Positions 44,481 through 54,256 of a stretch of DNA of 64,000 nucleotides are shown in pieces (within the stretch, counting starts at the first letter, position 1; every line of letters starts with the position of its first letter). Position numbers and translations under genes: made by a program. The stretch comes from Gallionella sp. (lineage in GTDB: Bacteria; Pseudomonadota; Gammaproteobacteria; Burkholderiales; Gallionellaceae). Where the stretch lies: contig JAQTWT010000006.1 in the NCBI GenBank assembly GCA_028689145.1, positions 109,379 to 173,378 of the forward strand, written 5' to 3'. Under the pieces are notes generated by a model. That model was not told the origin of the DNA, did not search any database, and saw only the letters and a list, made by a program, of their open reading frames with translations.

Positions 44481-47390
44481 TCAGGAAAAGAGCGACGGAG
44501 CGCAGCCTTCCAGCGTTTTGCCGCTGCGCATCATTTTGGCGAAGTCGTCCGCGGTTAGTGCATGGCTGAAGTAGTAGCCCTGCAGTTCGTCGCAGTCGTT
44601 GGCGCGCATGAAGGCGAGCTGTTCCGCGGTTTCCACGCCTTCGGCCACCACGCGCAGTTTAAGGCGGTGCGCCAGGCCGATGATGGCGGTGGCGATCTCG
44701 GCATCGTCCGGCTCGGTGGTCACGCCGCGCACGAACGACTGGTCGATCTTCAGTGTGTTGATAGGGAAACGGCTCAGGTAGCTGAGGCTGGAATAGCCGG
44801 TGCCGAAGTCATCGAGCGAGATATTCACGCCCAGCAGCTTGAGCTTGTGCATGGTTTCGGTGGCGCGTTTCGGCTCCTGCATCAGCATGCTTTCGGTCAG
44901 CTCGATCTCCAGATAATGGGCGGCAATGCCGTGCCGCGCGCATGCTTCCGACAGTAGCACATCGAGGTTGCCGGTGCGGAACTGGCGCGCGGAAATATTG
45001 ATGGCGATGCAGAAATCGCGCATGCCGCCGTCCAGCCAGGCGCGAATCTGTTTGCAGCTTTGCTCGATAACCCAGTTGCCCAGATCAATGATCAGGCCGG
45101 ACTTTTCGGCAATCGGGATGAATTGGGCGGGCGGTATCCGGCTGCCGTCAGCCAGTTGCCAGCGGGCCAGTACTTCGGCACCGATGATGCGGCCGCTGCG
45201 CAAATCCACCTTGGGCTGATAGTGCAGCAGCAGTTCGCCCTGCTGGACGGCGCGGCGCAAGTCGTTTTCCTGCGCCAGCTTGTTGCGCGCTCCGGCGTTC
45301 AGTTCGCGGGTGTAGAAGGAGAACTGGTTGCGGCCGCTCTCTTTGGCGAGATACATCGCCGCGTCGGCATTCTTCATTAGTTCCGAGACGGTATCGCCGT
45401 CATGCGGGGACAGGCTGATGCCGATGCTGCCGCCGATGAATAGCTCATGGCCGCCGGAGAGCCGGAACGGTTCGTTCAGTGCGGCGATGAAGTCGCGCGC
45501 CGCCACGGCGGCATCTTGCGGGTCGGTCAGCATGGGCAGCAGCAGGATGAATTCGTCGCCGCCCAGCCTGCCCAGTGTGTCGCCCTCGCGCAGGCGCGTC
45601 CCGAGGCGTTTGGTTACTTCGCACAGCAATTCGTCTCCGGCCAGGTGGCCGAAGCTGTCGTTGACCGGTTTGAAGTGGTCCAGATCGATGAACAAGACAC
45701 CGACTTGGTGTTCGTGGCGGTGCGCCTGTTCCAGTTCCTGCTGCAGCAGGGTTTCGATCAGCGCGCGGTTGGGCAGTTGGGTCAGCGGGTCGTGGTGCGC
45801 CATGAATTCGAGGCGCGCCTGATTTTCCTTGATATGGGTGATGTCGGAGAACACGCCGATGTAGCGCAGCGGAACCTGTTTGTCGTCGTACACGGTGCTG
45901 ATGGTGAGCAGCTGCGGGTAGCATTCGCCGTTCTTGCGGCGGTTCCACACCTCGCCCTGCCAGTAGCCGCGTTTGACGATGTCTTTCCACATCGCCTGAT
46001 AGAACGCTTTGCTTTCGCGCCCGGCGCTCAGCAGGCTGGGGTTCTTGCCGATGATTTCGTCCGCGCTGTAACCGGTGATGGTGGTGTAGGCGTTGTTGAC
46101 GGCAAGGATGCTGGGAGTAGTGTCGGTGATCAGCACGCCTTCGTGGGTGTTGCGCATCACCGCGGCCGCTTCGCGCAGCTGTTCTTCGGATTGCTTGCGT
46201 TCGGTGATGTCCTGTTTGACGGCGATGAAGTGGGTGATCGCGCCGCTCTCGCCCTGCACCGGCGTGATGGTGATATCCACATAGTAGCGTGTCCCGTCCT
46301 TGCGCTGGTTGGCAAGTTCGCCGTGCCACACTTTGCCGTCGAGGATGTTTTTCCACAACTTTTCGCAAGACTTGGCCTCATTCGCATCATGGACGACCAG
46401 CTCGCAGAGGCGGCTGCCGATGGTTTCTTCCAGTGTGTAACCGGTCAGCCTCGAGTAAGCCGGGTTCGCCCATTGGATTACCGCCTGAGTATCGGTGATG
46501 GCGATGGCGTTGTCCGCTGCCGCCAGCGCCGCATCGTGCAGCTTGAACAGTTTGCGCTGCTGGACGAGCTTGAACAGTTCACGGCGTTGATCCTGAATGG
46601 TCTCGTGCAGGAAGTTGACGTAGCTGCCCTGCAATGTCTTGACCAGATCGTGGCGCGTCAGCAAACCGAGCAGTTGGTCGTTTTCGGTGACCACCAGATG
46701 GCGGATGTTGTGCTGATCCATTTGCCTAATCGCGTCCGGCAAAGCGGTGTCCGGCGGGATGGTGACCAGCGGTGTGCGCACCATGCCGCCGATTGGCGCA
46801 CCGGCGAGATCGTCGATGATCGGTGCCAGTCTTACCACGTCGCGTTCGGTGAGGATGCCGTGGGGAAGGCCTTCGCGCGTCACCACCACACAGCTGTAAC
46901 GGTTCTTGCTCATCAGGCTGATTGCATCGGCAATAGTGTCGTCAATATCGACAGTGACGATGTTGCGCGACATGACTTTATGGGCAACCTTGAACTCGGA
47001 AAGGTCGCCGGCATCGAGGTGGTGCAGGAAGTCGCCTTCGGTGACGATCCCCATCAGGCTGCCTTGCCCGTCCACCACCATCAGATGGCGGAAGCCGCGC
47101 TCCTGGAGCATGCGGTAAGCCTCGCGAAAATCGATGTCCGACGGCGCGGTGAAGGGCTGGTTGCTCATCACGTCTGCCATGCTCAGCGAATCAAGGTCGC
47201 GCTGTTCATCCAGCAGATGCACGGCATCGCGCTCGGTGAAGATGCCCAGCGGGCGGCGTTCAGCGTCGATTGCGACGACGCAGCTGATGCGCAGCGATGC
47301 CATTTGCTCCAGTACTTCGGAGATGGGGATGCGCGGTGGAACGGTCTTGACGGCGGCTGTCAGGATTTCGCTGAGCAGAATTTTTTTCAT
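44481..47390 (-). CDS. CBS-PAS-GGDEF-EAL cyclic-di-GMP protein
   Basis: A 969-residue cytoplasmic protein with no clear membrane segment. Four CBS motifs (two Bateman pairs, residues 1 to about 260) are followed by two PAS/PAC units (about 285-520), a GGDEF domain with intact RLGGDEF and an upstream RxxD inhibitory site (REGD), and an EAL domain with the variant EVLARW at its start plus [10 protein letters not shown]. It may both make and break cyclic-di-GMP, with adenine-nucleotide sensing by the CBS part. It is monocistronic and divergent from ruvA. Confidence 0.93.
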   Translation of the reverse strand: MKKILLSEILTAAVKTVPPRIPISEVLEQMASLRISCVVAIDAERRPLGIFTERDAVHLLDEQRDLDSLSMADVMSNQPFTAPSDIDFREAYRMLQERGFRHLMVVDGQGSLMGIVTEGDFLHHLDAGDLSEFKVAHKVMSRNIVTVDIDDTIADAISLMSKNRYSCVVVTREGLPHGILTERDVVRLAPIIDDLAGAPIGGMVRTPLVTIPPDTALPDAIRQMDQHNIRHLVVTENDQLLGLLTRHDLVKTLQGSYVNFLHETIQDQRRELFKLVQQRKLFKLHDAALAAADNAIAITDTQAVIQWANPAYSRLTGYTLEETIGSRLCELVVHDANEAKSCEKLWKNILDGKVWHGELANQRKDGTRYYVDITITPVQGESGAITHFIAVKQDITERKQSEEQLREAAAVMRNTHEGVLITDTTPSILAVNNAYTTITGYSADEIIGKNPSLLSAGRESKAFYQAMWKDIVKRGYWQGEVWNRRKNGECYPQLLTISTVYDDKQVPLRYIGVFSDITHIKENQARLEFMAHHDPLTQLPNRALIETLLQQELEQAHRHEHQVGVLFIDLDHFKPVNDSFGHLAGDELLCEVTKRLGTRLREGDTLGRLGGDEFILLLPMLTDPQDAAVAARDFIAALNEPFRLSGGHELFIGGSIGISLSPHDGDTVSELMKNADAAMYLAKESGRNQFSFYTRELNAGARNKLAQENDLRRAVQQGELLLHYQPKVDLRSGRIIGAEVLARWQLADGSRIPPAQFIPIAEKSGLIIDLGNWVIEQSCKQIRAWLDGGMRDFCIAINISARQFRTGNLDVLLSEACARHGIAAHYLEIELTESMLMQEPKRATETMHKLKLLGVNISLDDFGTGYSSLSYLSRFPINTLKIDQSFVRGVTTEPDDAEIATAIIGLAHRLKLRVVAEGVETAEQLAFMRANDCDELQGYYFSHALTADDFAKMMRSGKTLEGCAPSLFS

Positions 47391-47630
47391 GGTGAGAGCG
47401 GGACGCGATCTGGTGGCAAGGGTGCAAGCCCGGTTAGTTTAGTGTTCGCTCACAAGAGCATCCAATGTCTAAAGGATACGCCCTTGCACGGTCGGTTGGC
47501 AATGCCGCTGTTGATGCGGATGGTCTGGCAGAGCGCGATTAATCCGCTCGGCGATGGCTGTTGCGGTGCTATACCTTTACAATACCGGTATCCATTAGCG
47601 CAATTTAGAAGATACAAGGAACAACCCGAG

Positions 47631-48212
47631 ATGATAGGCCGCTTGACAGGAATATTGCTGGAAAAAAATCCGCCGCAGATTTTGCTGGATGTGCAGGGTG
47701 TAGCTTATGAGCTGGATGTGCCGATGAGCACTTTCTACAACCTGCCGGTGCTGCATGAAAAAGTGGTGTTGCACACGCAACTGATCGTGCGCGAGGATGC
47801 GCATTTGCTGTACGGTTTTTTGAGCAACGAGGAGCGCGTCGCGTTCCGTCTGTTGCTCAAGATCAGCGGGGTCGGCCCGAAGCTGGCGCTGTCGGTGTTG
47901 TCCGGTTTGAGCCTCGGCGATCTGGCCGATGCGGTGGCGAACAAGGAAGCGGGCCGGCTGACCAAGATTCCCGGCGTGGGCAAGAAAACCGCCGAGCGGC
48001 TGCTGCTGGAATTGCAGGGCAAATTCATCGCGACCGGCGCAAGCCCGGTGCAGGGATCGGCAGTCGCATCAGCCGGCAGCGATATCGTGAATGCCTTGCT
48101 GGGATTAGGCTACAACGAGAAAGAAGCGGACTGGGCGGCCAAACAATTGCCCAAGGATGCCGGTGTCTCGGACGGTATCCGTCAGGCGCTCAAGTTGTTG
48201 TCGAAGGCTTAG
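47631..48212 (+). CDS. ruvA: Holliday junction helicase subunit RuvA
   Basis: A 193-residue RuvA: N-terminal OB-fold ([20 protein letters not shown]), two helix-hairpin-helix units ([14 protein letters not shown] and [16 protein letters not shown]) and a flexible linker to the RuvB-binding C-terminal domain. It grips Holliday junctions for RuvB-driven branch migration. ruvB and ruvC are not next to it, which is unusual compared with many proteobacteria. A long open frame runs in from upstream but only this part is real. Confidence 0.97.
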   Translation: MIGRLTGILLEKNPPQILLDVQGVAYELDVPMSTFYNLPVLHEKVVLHTQLIVREDAHLLYGFLSNEERVAFRLLLKISGVGPKLALSVLSGLSLGDLADAVANKEAGRLTKIPGVGKKTAERLLLELQGKFIATGASPVQGSAVASAGSDIVNALLGLGYNEKEADWAAKQLPKDAGVSDGIRQALKLLSKA

Positions 48213-48286
48213 CTTATATTTAATGCATCTTTGCATGCTTGCGGGCGAAAGGGCGTGCAAGCTTTTCCTTATAGGCAAGAAAAAAT

Positions 48287-48316
48287 TTGTCTTTTTTACG
48301 CCCCTAATGCTAGAAT
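48287..48316 (+). promoter_or_regulatory. Possible promoter of tRNA-Thr
   Basis: TTGTCT (48287-48292), an 18-base spacer and TAGAAT (48311-48316), about 100 bases before the tRNA. It is the best sigma-70-like pair in the gap. Confidence 0.45.
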
Positions 48317-48416
48317 GCGCGGCCTCGCAGGAAGCTCTTTTGATTCGTTGGTCGCCGGTTTAATCCGGGACGGCCTGTCTTTACAGATATCCTCCGGTAG
48401 TACAGTTAGTTTCAAT

Positions 48417-48492
48417 GCCGATTTAGCTCAGTTGGTAGAGCAACCGCCTTGTAAGCGGTAGGTCATCAGTTCGAATCCGATAATCGGCACCA
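48417..48492 (+). tRNA. tRNA-Thr (anticodon TGT)
   Basis: Acceptor stem GCCGATT/AATCGGC, D-arm AGCTCAGTTGGTAGAGC, anticodon stem ACCGC/GCGGT around CTTGTAA (anticodon TGT), T-loop TTCGAAT and an encoded CCA at 48490-48492. It decodes ACA and related threonine codons. Confidence 0.97.
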
Positions 48493-48496
48493 ATTA

Positions 48497-48530
48497 AAGC
48501 CACGCCCCATAAGGGTTCGTGGCTTTTTTC
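48497..48530 (+). terminator. Intrinsic terminator after tRNA-Thr
   Basis: AAGCCACG ... CGTGGCTT hairpin with a T-run, five bases after the CCA end. The following stretch to 48702 contains no supported gene. Confidence 0.9.
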
Positions 48531-48674
48531 TTGTTTGTTTTAGTTTGCTTGGTTTTGTTTGGCACAGTTGGTGTGCCTAAATTGTGCCAAATTGAAGGTT
48601 GGTATAGGACTTGGTGCAATGGCAAAACTCACCAGATAGCACCAGTACGGCACTATGTAACGCCCTTTTATTTA

Positions 48675-48702
48675 ATACCTAATAGGGTATATAATAGCCA
48701 AC
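48675..48702 (+). promoter_or_regulatory. HigBA promoter/operator with a -10 next to the start codon
   Basis: ATACC-taatag-GGTAT forms an inverted repeat at 48675-48690, and TATAAT lies at 48690-48695. With the toxin ATG at 48703, transcription would start at or next to it, giving a leaderless mRNA; no ribosome binding site is visible. Confidence 0.5.
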
Positions 48703-49080
48703 ATGAAAATCGCCAATTCCTCTGATAAACCGCTGCATTGGGTTGGCTCTGCCAAGAAAGATTTGCTGGGTTTTCCTGTTGATGTTGTAGATGATGTAGG
48801 TTATGCGCTTGGTGTTGTTCAGCAGGGCGGTACGCCTCCTTCAGCAAAGCATTGGAAGGGTGAAGGTGCAGGAGTGCTGGAGATTGTGGAGGATCATCGG
48901 GGAGATACTTTCCGCGTGGTTTACACCGTTCGGTTTGAGGAGGCGATTTACGTGTTGCATTGCTTTCAGAAAAAATCTCCATCCGGGGTCAAGACTGCGA
49001 GTACGGATGTGGATTTAATCCATGAGCGCTTGAAACTGGCCAAAGCAGATTATGAGGTGCGTTATGGGAAAAAAAGCTGA
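48703..49080 (+). CDS. higB: HigB-type (Gp49-like) toxin
   Basis: A 125-residue protein of the phage-derived Gp49-like/HigB2 group of RelE relatives (LHWVGSAKKDLLGFPVDVVDDVGYAL ... TFRVVYTVRFEEAIYVLHCFQKKS). It should cut mRNA on ribosomes. The toxin gene comes first, as is normal for hig modules, and overlaps the antitoxin gene by 17 bases. Confidence 0.92.
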   Translation: MKIANSSDKPLHWVGSAKKDLLGFPVDVVDDVGYALGVVQQGGTPPSAKHWKGEGAGVLEIVEDHRGDTFRVVYTVRFEEAIYVLHCFQKKSPSGVKTASTDVDLIHERLKLAKADYEVRYGKKS

Positions 49081-49399
49081 AACGATTGAGGTGGGCAGCG
49101 GGGATGTATTTACCGACCTTGGGTTCAAAGATGCCGGGGAGCGCAAGTTACGTGTGCAACTGGCTATGCGGATAAATGAATTGCTGGAAGAGCGCAAGCT
49201 GACCCAATCCAAGAGTGCTGCGCTGTTCGGCATCCCCCAGCCGCATATATCGGAACTCAAGCATTACAAGCTAAACCGTTTTTCGTCCGAGCGGCTGATG
49301 TACTTTATTACTTTGCTGGATAAGGATGTGGAAATCATCATTCGCCCGAAAGCAAAGGGGCGCAAGTCTGGCTTGTTGTCTGTTCTGCTTGCTGCCTAG
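49064..49399 (+). CDS. higA: HigA-type antitoxin (XRE family)
   Basis: A 111-residue protein with an N-terminal arm (MGKKAETIEVGSGDVFTDLG) and a helix-turn-helix (LTQSKSAALFGIPQPHISELKHYK). It represses the operon and neutralises HigB. The ATG at 49064 fits the family start; an in-frame ATG at 49052 is less likely. Confidence 0.92.
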   Translation: MGKKAETIEVGSGDVFTDLGFKDAGERKLRVQLAMRINELLEERKLTQSKSAALFGIPQPHISELKHYKLNRFSSERLMYFITLLDKDVEIIIRPKAKGRKSGLLSVLLAA

Positions 49400-49520
49400 C
49401 CTGTTGGTACCGCTGTAGCTGCCGCACAAGTATGTCAGTTAGGCCTTCCGGCAGTTTTTTATTTTTAAGTCATAAGTCCGGCTTCCGGATTTTCCCCGCA
49501 AATTTACCGTGCCGGTATTG

Positions 49521-50642
49521 CTACCTGACAATGGAAAAACCGGCCCGAAGCTGAGCGGGATGGCGCTGATTGTAGTCGAGCAGGGTTTCGCCGTAACCGC
49601 TGAAGAACTGAAAATGCACAAAGCCGCCGGTGCGTGCAAACAGCGCCTTACGGAATGGTACGGAAAGGTCGAATTGCGCGCTACGGCCTGCCGTGCCGGT
49701 GCGCAAGGCGCTGGATAATACCCATTCATTTTCATCGCCGTAGCGCAGCAGCCAATCCGCGTAGCCCCGATAGCGGGCGATGTCCGGATTGTCCGCTTTA
49801 TCCGTGTATACGTAGAAACGCGGCGCAAAGATCAGCGATTTGTCGTTGGCAAAATCGGCGCGCCAGGCAGGTTGAGCGTAAGCCAGATTGATGCTGCGCG
49901 AGTTGATTCCTTCCTTGCCGTTGGATTCGTGCTCAAAGCCTGCGCGCAGGTAGCGCGGCATGGATTCGCCGAGATCAAGACGTTTTTGCCAGAACAGGCT
50001 GGGGCGGTAACTGGTGTCATGGAACGGTTTTGAATCTACTCCCAAGTCCCATACGGAGGTTTGCGTGTAGCCGAAGTACACTTGTTTGAGCACGGGCAAC
50101 CATTGCACCGGGGTGGAATCTTTGTCAAAGATGCGGTATTTGAAGCTGATCTGGTAGCGGGCATTCATGCCGTTGCGCGCGCCGAGTATGAAATAGGTCG
50201 GGTCGTGGGCGGACAGCGCCGATGCGTCCCCGCGCAGTTGATCGGCTTTGCCGACGGTTTCCGGGAAAGTCTCTGCAGGCTGCTCTTCGGGGGTGGTGGC
50301 CAGCAACATCAAGCGGTTAGAAGCGACATCGGCCAATTCAATTTTTATTTGACCGCTCAAGTCCGGCAGCATTGCCGCATAGGTGGCGCGCAAACCTTTC
50401 GCCGGGGTGGACGGGTCGGGCTGAAAAATAATGATTTCGGTTTTCTGGTCGGTGACCAGTTTGAGCCGCAGGATCGCGGGCCAGGATGTCTTTTCATCCG
50501 GACGCACGGTTTCCAGTTTTAGTTCTTTTCCACTTTGTACGGTTTCGCCCGGCGTGGCAATGATCCAGCCGGGTGCGGCCGATGCGGTGCAGGAAAAAAG
50601 CAGGGCGGCGAATGCCGACAGAATGGATGGGACGGTTTTCAT
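49521..50642 (-). CDS. pldA: Outer-membrane phospholipase A
   Basis: A 373-residue protein with a signal peptide (SILSAFAALLFSCTASAA), an extra N-terminal beta-rich region and the PldA barrel. The catalytic H and S sit in FEHESNGKEG and N in SRSINLAY. OMPLA removes misplaced phospholipids from the outer leaflet when the outer membrane is disturbed; it is calcium-dependent and dimeric. The N-terminal extension (about 110 residues) is longer than in E. coli but known in beta- and epsilonproteobacteria. Confidence 0.95.
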   Translation of the reverse strand: MKTVPSILSAFAALLFSCTASAAPGWIIATPGETVQSGKELKLETVRPDEKTSWPAILRLKLVTDQKTEIIIFQPDPSTPAKGLRATYAAMLPDLSGQIKIELADVASNRLMLLATTPEEQPAETFPETVGKADQLRGDASALSAHDPTYFILGARNGMNARYQISFKYRIFDKDSTPVQWLPVLKQVYFGYTQTSVWDLGVDSKPFHDTSYRPSLFWQKRLDLGESMPRYLRAGFEHESNGKEGINSRSINLAYAQPAWRADFANDKSLIFAPRFYVYTDKADNPDIARYRGYADWLLRYGDENEWVLSSALRTGTAGRSAQFDLSVPFRKALFARTGGFVHFQFFSGYGETLLDYNQRHPAQLRAGFSIVR

Positions 50643-50818
50643 GGTAGTCACAGACATAGAAAAACGGATTTAGTTTTAATTTTGGTCAAAAATGCAGCTT
50701 TTAAGCATGAAGGTTTTTCGGAGGGTTGGCAGCATGTTAAAGGTATAAATGCTTTTTGCCGTTATACAGTACATTAAGGGTGCAACTTTAGTGTGCAGCA
50801 GTGCTGAGGGAGGGCGAA

Positions 50819-50953
50819 ATGAAATACGTGTTCGCTGGTTTGGTCATTCCAATAGCATTCGGCGTGTTCATCGTGGCCGTTGCGCTTGGCGCGCTCTACT
50901 TCAGTGTTGAAAGCCTGCTGGACAGGATCAAACCGGAAAGAATCTCCGATTGA
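50819..50953 (+). CDS. 44-residue single-pass membrane peptide
   Basis: A short frame with GAGGGAGG before its ATG, starting MKYVFAGLVIPIAFGVFIV. One hydrophobic helix (about residues 3-28) is followed by a charged tail (LLDRIKPERISD). The strong ribosome binding site and clear topology support a real small membrane protein. It lies alone between two leftward genes and converges on the GGDEF gene. Function unknown. Confidence 0.7.
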   Translation: MKYVFAGLVIPIAFGVFIVAVALGALYFSVESLLDRIKPERISD

Positions 50954-50966
50954 ATCCTGCCGTGGA

Positions 50967-52832
50967 TCAATAGGATTTTTCGTCTGTCCACAGATCGGGC
51001 GTGAACCGTACTACGCGGTTTCGGCCTGATTCCTTGGCACGATATAGCGCCAAATCCGCATATTTGACGGTCTGCCAGAAGGTTTCGCTGTCTTTGGGGA
51101 ATTCCGCAATGCCGATGGAGATGGTCTTTTGCAGGACTGTTCCTGTCAATTGAATCTTGAGGCTTTCCACCGCAGCCCTGATTTTTTCGGCAACCTTGTC
51201 GGCATTGTCATCAGCGGTGTCCTGCATGATGATCATGAATTCTTCGCCGCCATAACGGATCACAATGTCGGAGGTGCGGGCGGATTGTTCCAGCACCTTG
51301 GCCAATGCCTTGAGCACGGTATCGCCCGCATCGTGCCCGTAGGTGTCGTTGACCATCTTGAAGTAATCGAGGTCGAGCATCAGGATCGACATCTGGCTTT
51401 TGCGCCGTTGCGTGGAGGCAACCAGTGTTTCGGAATATTCCTCAAGGAAACGCCGGTTATGCAGGCCGGTCATGGCATCGCGCAGGTTTGATTCGCGCAA
51501 TGTATCCATCAGCCGTTTCGCTTCGATTACCGGCGCGGCTTCGCGCAGATAGACGCTCATGTAGGGAATGATTTCTTTGATGTGCTCGATTTCATCGGCT
51601 TCGAACATCAGTTGCAACACGCCGCCGACCATGCCGGATTGCATGATCGGAAAACACACATGGCGGTATTCTTTACCGTCTTCCGGGGGTTGGAAGGAGA
51701 AGCAGATGCCGGGCGATTCGATTGCATCGATGAGATGCCCGGTGCGTCGTGCGCGGCAGGTTTCGGAGCGCAGTAATATTTGCGGGTTGCACCAGCGGCA
51801 CTCCTCGCCGAGTTCGCCGTCCACGGCGATGGTAACCACCTGATTGTTGTTCGGCTGTACCTCGTAGATCGAGAAATGACGCAGGCCGAAACGGTCGCGT
51901 ACCGCCGCGGACAGGCGCTGGTATATCTCGGATTTGGTCTGGTCTTCCTCGATGGCCTGTTTGAAATGTGATGCATCGATCAGTCCCTGCACCATGCCGA
52001 TGGTGGAGTTCAGCAGGTTGCCGTGTTCTTCGGCAGGCTTGTGTTTGAGCAGTTGCGTGACATCTTCGCGTATCGTGCTCAGCCCGTCATGCAGGAACTG
52101 CATCAGTTTGTTGACATCCTGTGCAACCTGGCCAATTTCGTCATTGGTGCGCTGCTGGATGTTGGCGCGGAAATCGCCCCGGATCGCGTGACTCACCGCG
52201 TCCTGCACATCGTTGGCCGTGGTGATCATCGGCTTGACTAGCCGTTGGAAGAAAAACAGCATCAATCCCATGAAGAACGCGACCGACAACACCATCAGCG
52301 CGGAAACCAGTACCGCGTCCTTTTTGATCTGTCCGATCGACATGGTGACTGTCACCGCACCCAGCACCGCGCCTTCGGCCACATCATGGCACTGCATGCA
52401 GACCGGATTGCCCTTGCGCGTGGCAACGAACGGGATGGTGCCGCGAAATACCGGGTCGCTCATTTCATTCAATATGGTGAAGTGAGGTTGTCCGCTTTTC
52501 AGCACGTTGGTTTCGACATCGTCGGCAGTGCTTTCATCATTGGATCCCTTGCCGAACTGGCGCACCACATTTTCGCCGCGCACCACATGCACCGATTTCA
52601 ACCCTTCCACTTCGCCGAGACGGTGCAACAGCCCGTCGCGTTTGGAGATGATGCCGTTGACCATTTCTTCTGTCAGGCTGATGCGGACGATCTCGGCGGC
52701 GGTGCGCACTTGCGACTGCGCGGACATGATGGAAAATTGACGGAACGATAACAGGCTGACCACGATCAGTACGGCGATCATGATGGCAGCCAGCGTCAAC
52801 GAGAATAGGGTGACTTTTTTGCTTAGATTCAT
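50967..52832 (-). CDS. Membrane diguanylate cyclase with periplasmic c-type heme site
   Basis: A 621-residue protein. After a membrane helix (about residues 7-29), the periplasmic domain contains a c-type heme motif CMQCH (145-149). A second helix (about 171-195) leads into a HAMP domain, a coiled-coil, a GAF-like region (about 290-430) with two extra cysteine pairs, and a C-terminal GGDEF domain with an intact RYGGEEF and RxxD site (RTSD). It should make cyclic-di-GMP in response to redox state or a gas/ligand at the periplasmic heme. The ATG at 52832 has GGGGAAA upstream; a longer frame exists but lacks sense. Confidence 0.92.
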   Translation of the reverse strand: MNLSKKVTLFSLTLAAIMIAVLIVVSLLSFRQFSIMSAQSQVRTAAEIVRISLTEEMVNGIISKRDGLLHRLGEVEGLKSVHVVRGENVVRQFGKGSNDESTADDVETNVLKSGQPHFTILNEMSDPVFRGTIPFVATRKGNPVCMQCHDVAEGAVLGAVTVTMSIGQIKKDAVLVSALMVLSVAFFMGLMLFFFQRLVKPMITTANDVQDAVSHAIRGDFRANIQQRTNDEIGQVAQDVNKLMQFLHDGLSTIREDVTQLLKHKPAEEHGNLLNSTIGMVQGLIDASHFKQAIEEDQTKSEIYQRLSAAVRDRFGLRHFSIYEVQPNNNQVVTIAVDGELGEECRWCNPQILLRSETCRARRTGHLIDAIESPGICFSFQPPEDGKEYRHVCFPIMQSGMVGGVLQLMFEADEIEHIKEIIPYMSVYLREAAPVIEAKRLMDTLRESNLRDAMTGLHNRRFLEEYSETLVASTQRRKSQMSILMLDLDYFKMVNDTYGHDAGDTVLKALAKVLEQSARTSDIVIRYGGEEFMIIMQDTADDNADKVAEKIRAAVESLKIQLTGTVLQKTISIGIAEFPKDSETFWQTVKYADLALYRAKESGRNRVVRFTPDLWTDEKSY

Positions 52833-53086
52833 TGGTATTTCCCCGCTGAGACGGATGGCTGCATGTCGTCCGGCGCATGCACCTGACGGTAATGCCCCTT
52901 GTTTCTTGCGAGTATATCCGGAATTGGGCGGGCGGGGTATCAGGCCGCAAGAGTCAAGAAGGGGAGGTGTATTTAAATCAGGCAATATTTTTTCGTGTAT
53001 TAATCCGATACGCACGGAGCAATATTTCGGTAAAATCGCAATCGCGCGTCAATCACGGTGCGCTTTTCGTTCGGAAGATATTTATT

Positions 53087-54253
53087 ATGAAAATTCATGA
53101 ATACCAAGGTAAGGAAATCCTGCGCCAGTTCGGTGTGCCGACTCCGCGCGGCGTGGCTTGCTTCAGTGTGGATGAGGCGGTGGCTGCGGCACAGCAGTTG
53201 GGCGGAAGCGTGTGGGTGGTGAAGGCGCAGATTCATGCGGGCGGTCGCGGCAAAGGCGGCGGTGTGAAAGTGGCGAAGTCGCTCGATCAGGTGCGCGAAT
53301 ACGCGAACCAGATTCTGGGCATGCAGTTGGTGACGCACCAGACCGGCCCCGAGGGCCAGAAGGTCAGGCGTTTGCTGATCGAGGAAGGCGCGCAAATCGT
53401 CAAGGAATATTACATCGGCATGGTGGTCGATCGCGGTACGCAGCGCGTGGCGCTGATGGCGAGCAGCGAAGGCGGCATGGATATCGAGGAAGTCGCCGCG
53501 CACACGCCGGAAAAAATTCACAAGGTTTGGATCGACCCGGTGAAAGGTTTGACCGATGCCGAATCGGACGATGTGGCGCGCAAGATTGGCATTCCCGAAG
53601 TGGCGCTGTCCGAATCGCGTGCCTGCCTGCAAGGCTTGTACCGCGCTTTTGTGGAAAAGGATGCGATGCTGGCGGAGATCAATCCGCTGGTGTTGACCGG
53701 GGATAACCATGTGCGCGCGCTGGATGCAAAGTTTAACTTTGACAGCAATGCGTTGTACCGTCGTCCCGAGATCGTCGAGTACCGCGATCTGGACGAGGAA
53801 GATCCGGCCGAAGTCGAGGCTTCCAAGTTCGACTTGAGCTATATCTCGCTGGACGGCGATATCGGTTGCTTGGTGAACGGTGCCGGTCTGGCGATGGCGA
53901 CCATGGACATCATCAAATTGTATGGCGGCAACCCGGCGAACTTCCTCGACGTGGGCGGCGGCGCTTCCAAGGAGAAAGTCACCGAAGCGTTCAAGCTGAT
54001 GCTGACCAATCCGAAGCTGCGCGCCATTCTGGTCAATATCTTCGGCGGCATCATGCGCTGTGATGTGATCGCCGAAGGCGTGGTAGCGGCTGCGCGCGAG
54101 GTGCATCTGAGCGTGCCGCTGGTGGTGCGTCTGGAAGGAACCAACGTGGAACTCGGCAAGAAAATTCTGGCTGAATCCGGCCTGCCGATCATTTCCGGCA
54201 ACGATATGGCAGATGCGGCGCAAAAAGTCGTGGCCGCAGCAAAGGGGAAATAA
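53087..54253 (+). CDS. sucC: Succinyl-CoA synthetase beta subunit
   Basis: A 388-residue ATP-grasp protein starting [17 protein letters not shown]. The ligase joins succinate and CoA with nucleotide triphosphate in the TCA cycle. Glycine-rich nucleotide loop ([17 protein letters not shown]) and the CoA-ligase domain with GGGASKEKV and [10 protein letters not shown] are complete. It is followed by sucD after three bases. Confidence 0.98.
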   Translation: MKIHEYQGKEILRQFGVPTPRGVACFSVDEAVAAAQQLGGSVWVVKAQIHAGGRGKGGGVKVAKSLDQVREYANQILGMQLVTHQTGPEGQKVRRLLIEEGAQIVKEYYIGMVVDRGTQRVALMASSEGGMDIEEVAAHTPEKIHKVWIDPVKGLTDAESDDVARKIGIPEVALSESRACLQGLYRAFVEKDAMLAEINPLVLTGDNHVRALDAKFNFDSNALYRRPEIVEYRDLDEEDPAEVEASKFDLSYISLDGDIGCLVNGAGLAMATMDIIKLYGGNPANFLDVGGGASKEKVTEAFKLMLTNPKLRAILVNIFGGIMRCDVIAEGVVAAAREVHLSVPLVVRLEGTNVELGKKILAESGLPIISGNDMADAAQKVVAAAKGK

Positions 54254-54256
54254 GAG

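Noticed and set aside
45447..47630. Very long rightward open frame opposite the CBS-PAS-GGDEF-EAL gene, continuous with ruvA
   Set aside because: It is the antisense shadow of a convincing multidomain gene; only the last 193 codons from 47631 encode a known protein (RuvA).
48417..48492. A-C mismatch in the T-stem of tRNA-Thr taken as a sign of decay
   Set aside because: As far as I recall, E. coli tRNA-Thr(TGT) has the same A-C pair, so it is normal for this tRNA.
48600..48660. Start of a phage integrase after tRNA-Thr (an MAKLT-like beginning)
   Set aside because: The frame stops after six codons and no recombinase motif follows; at most an old remnant.
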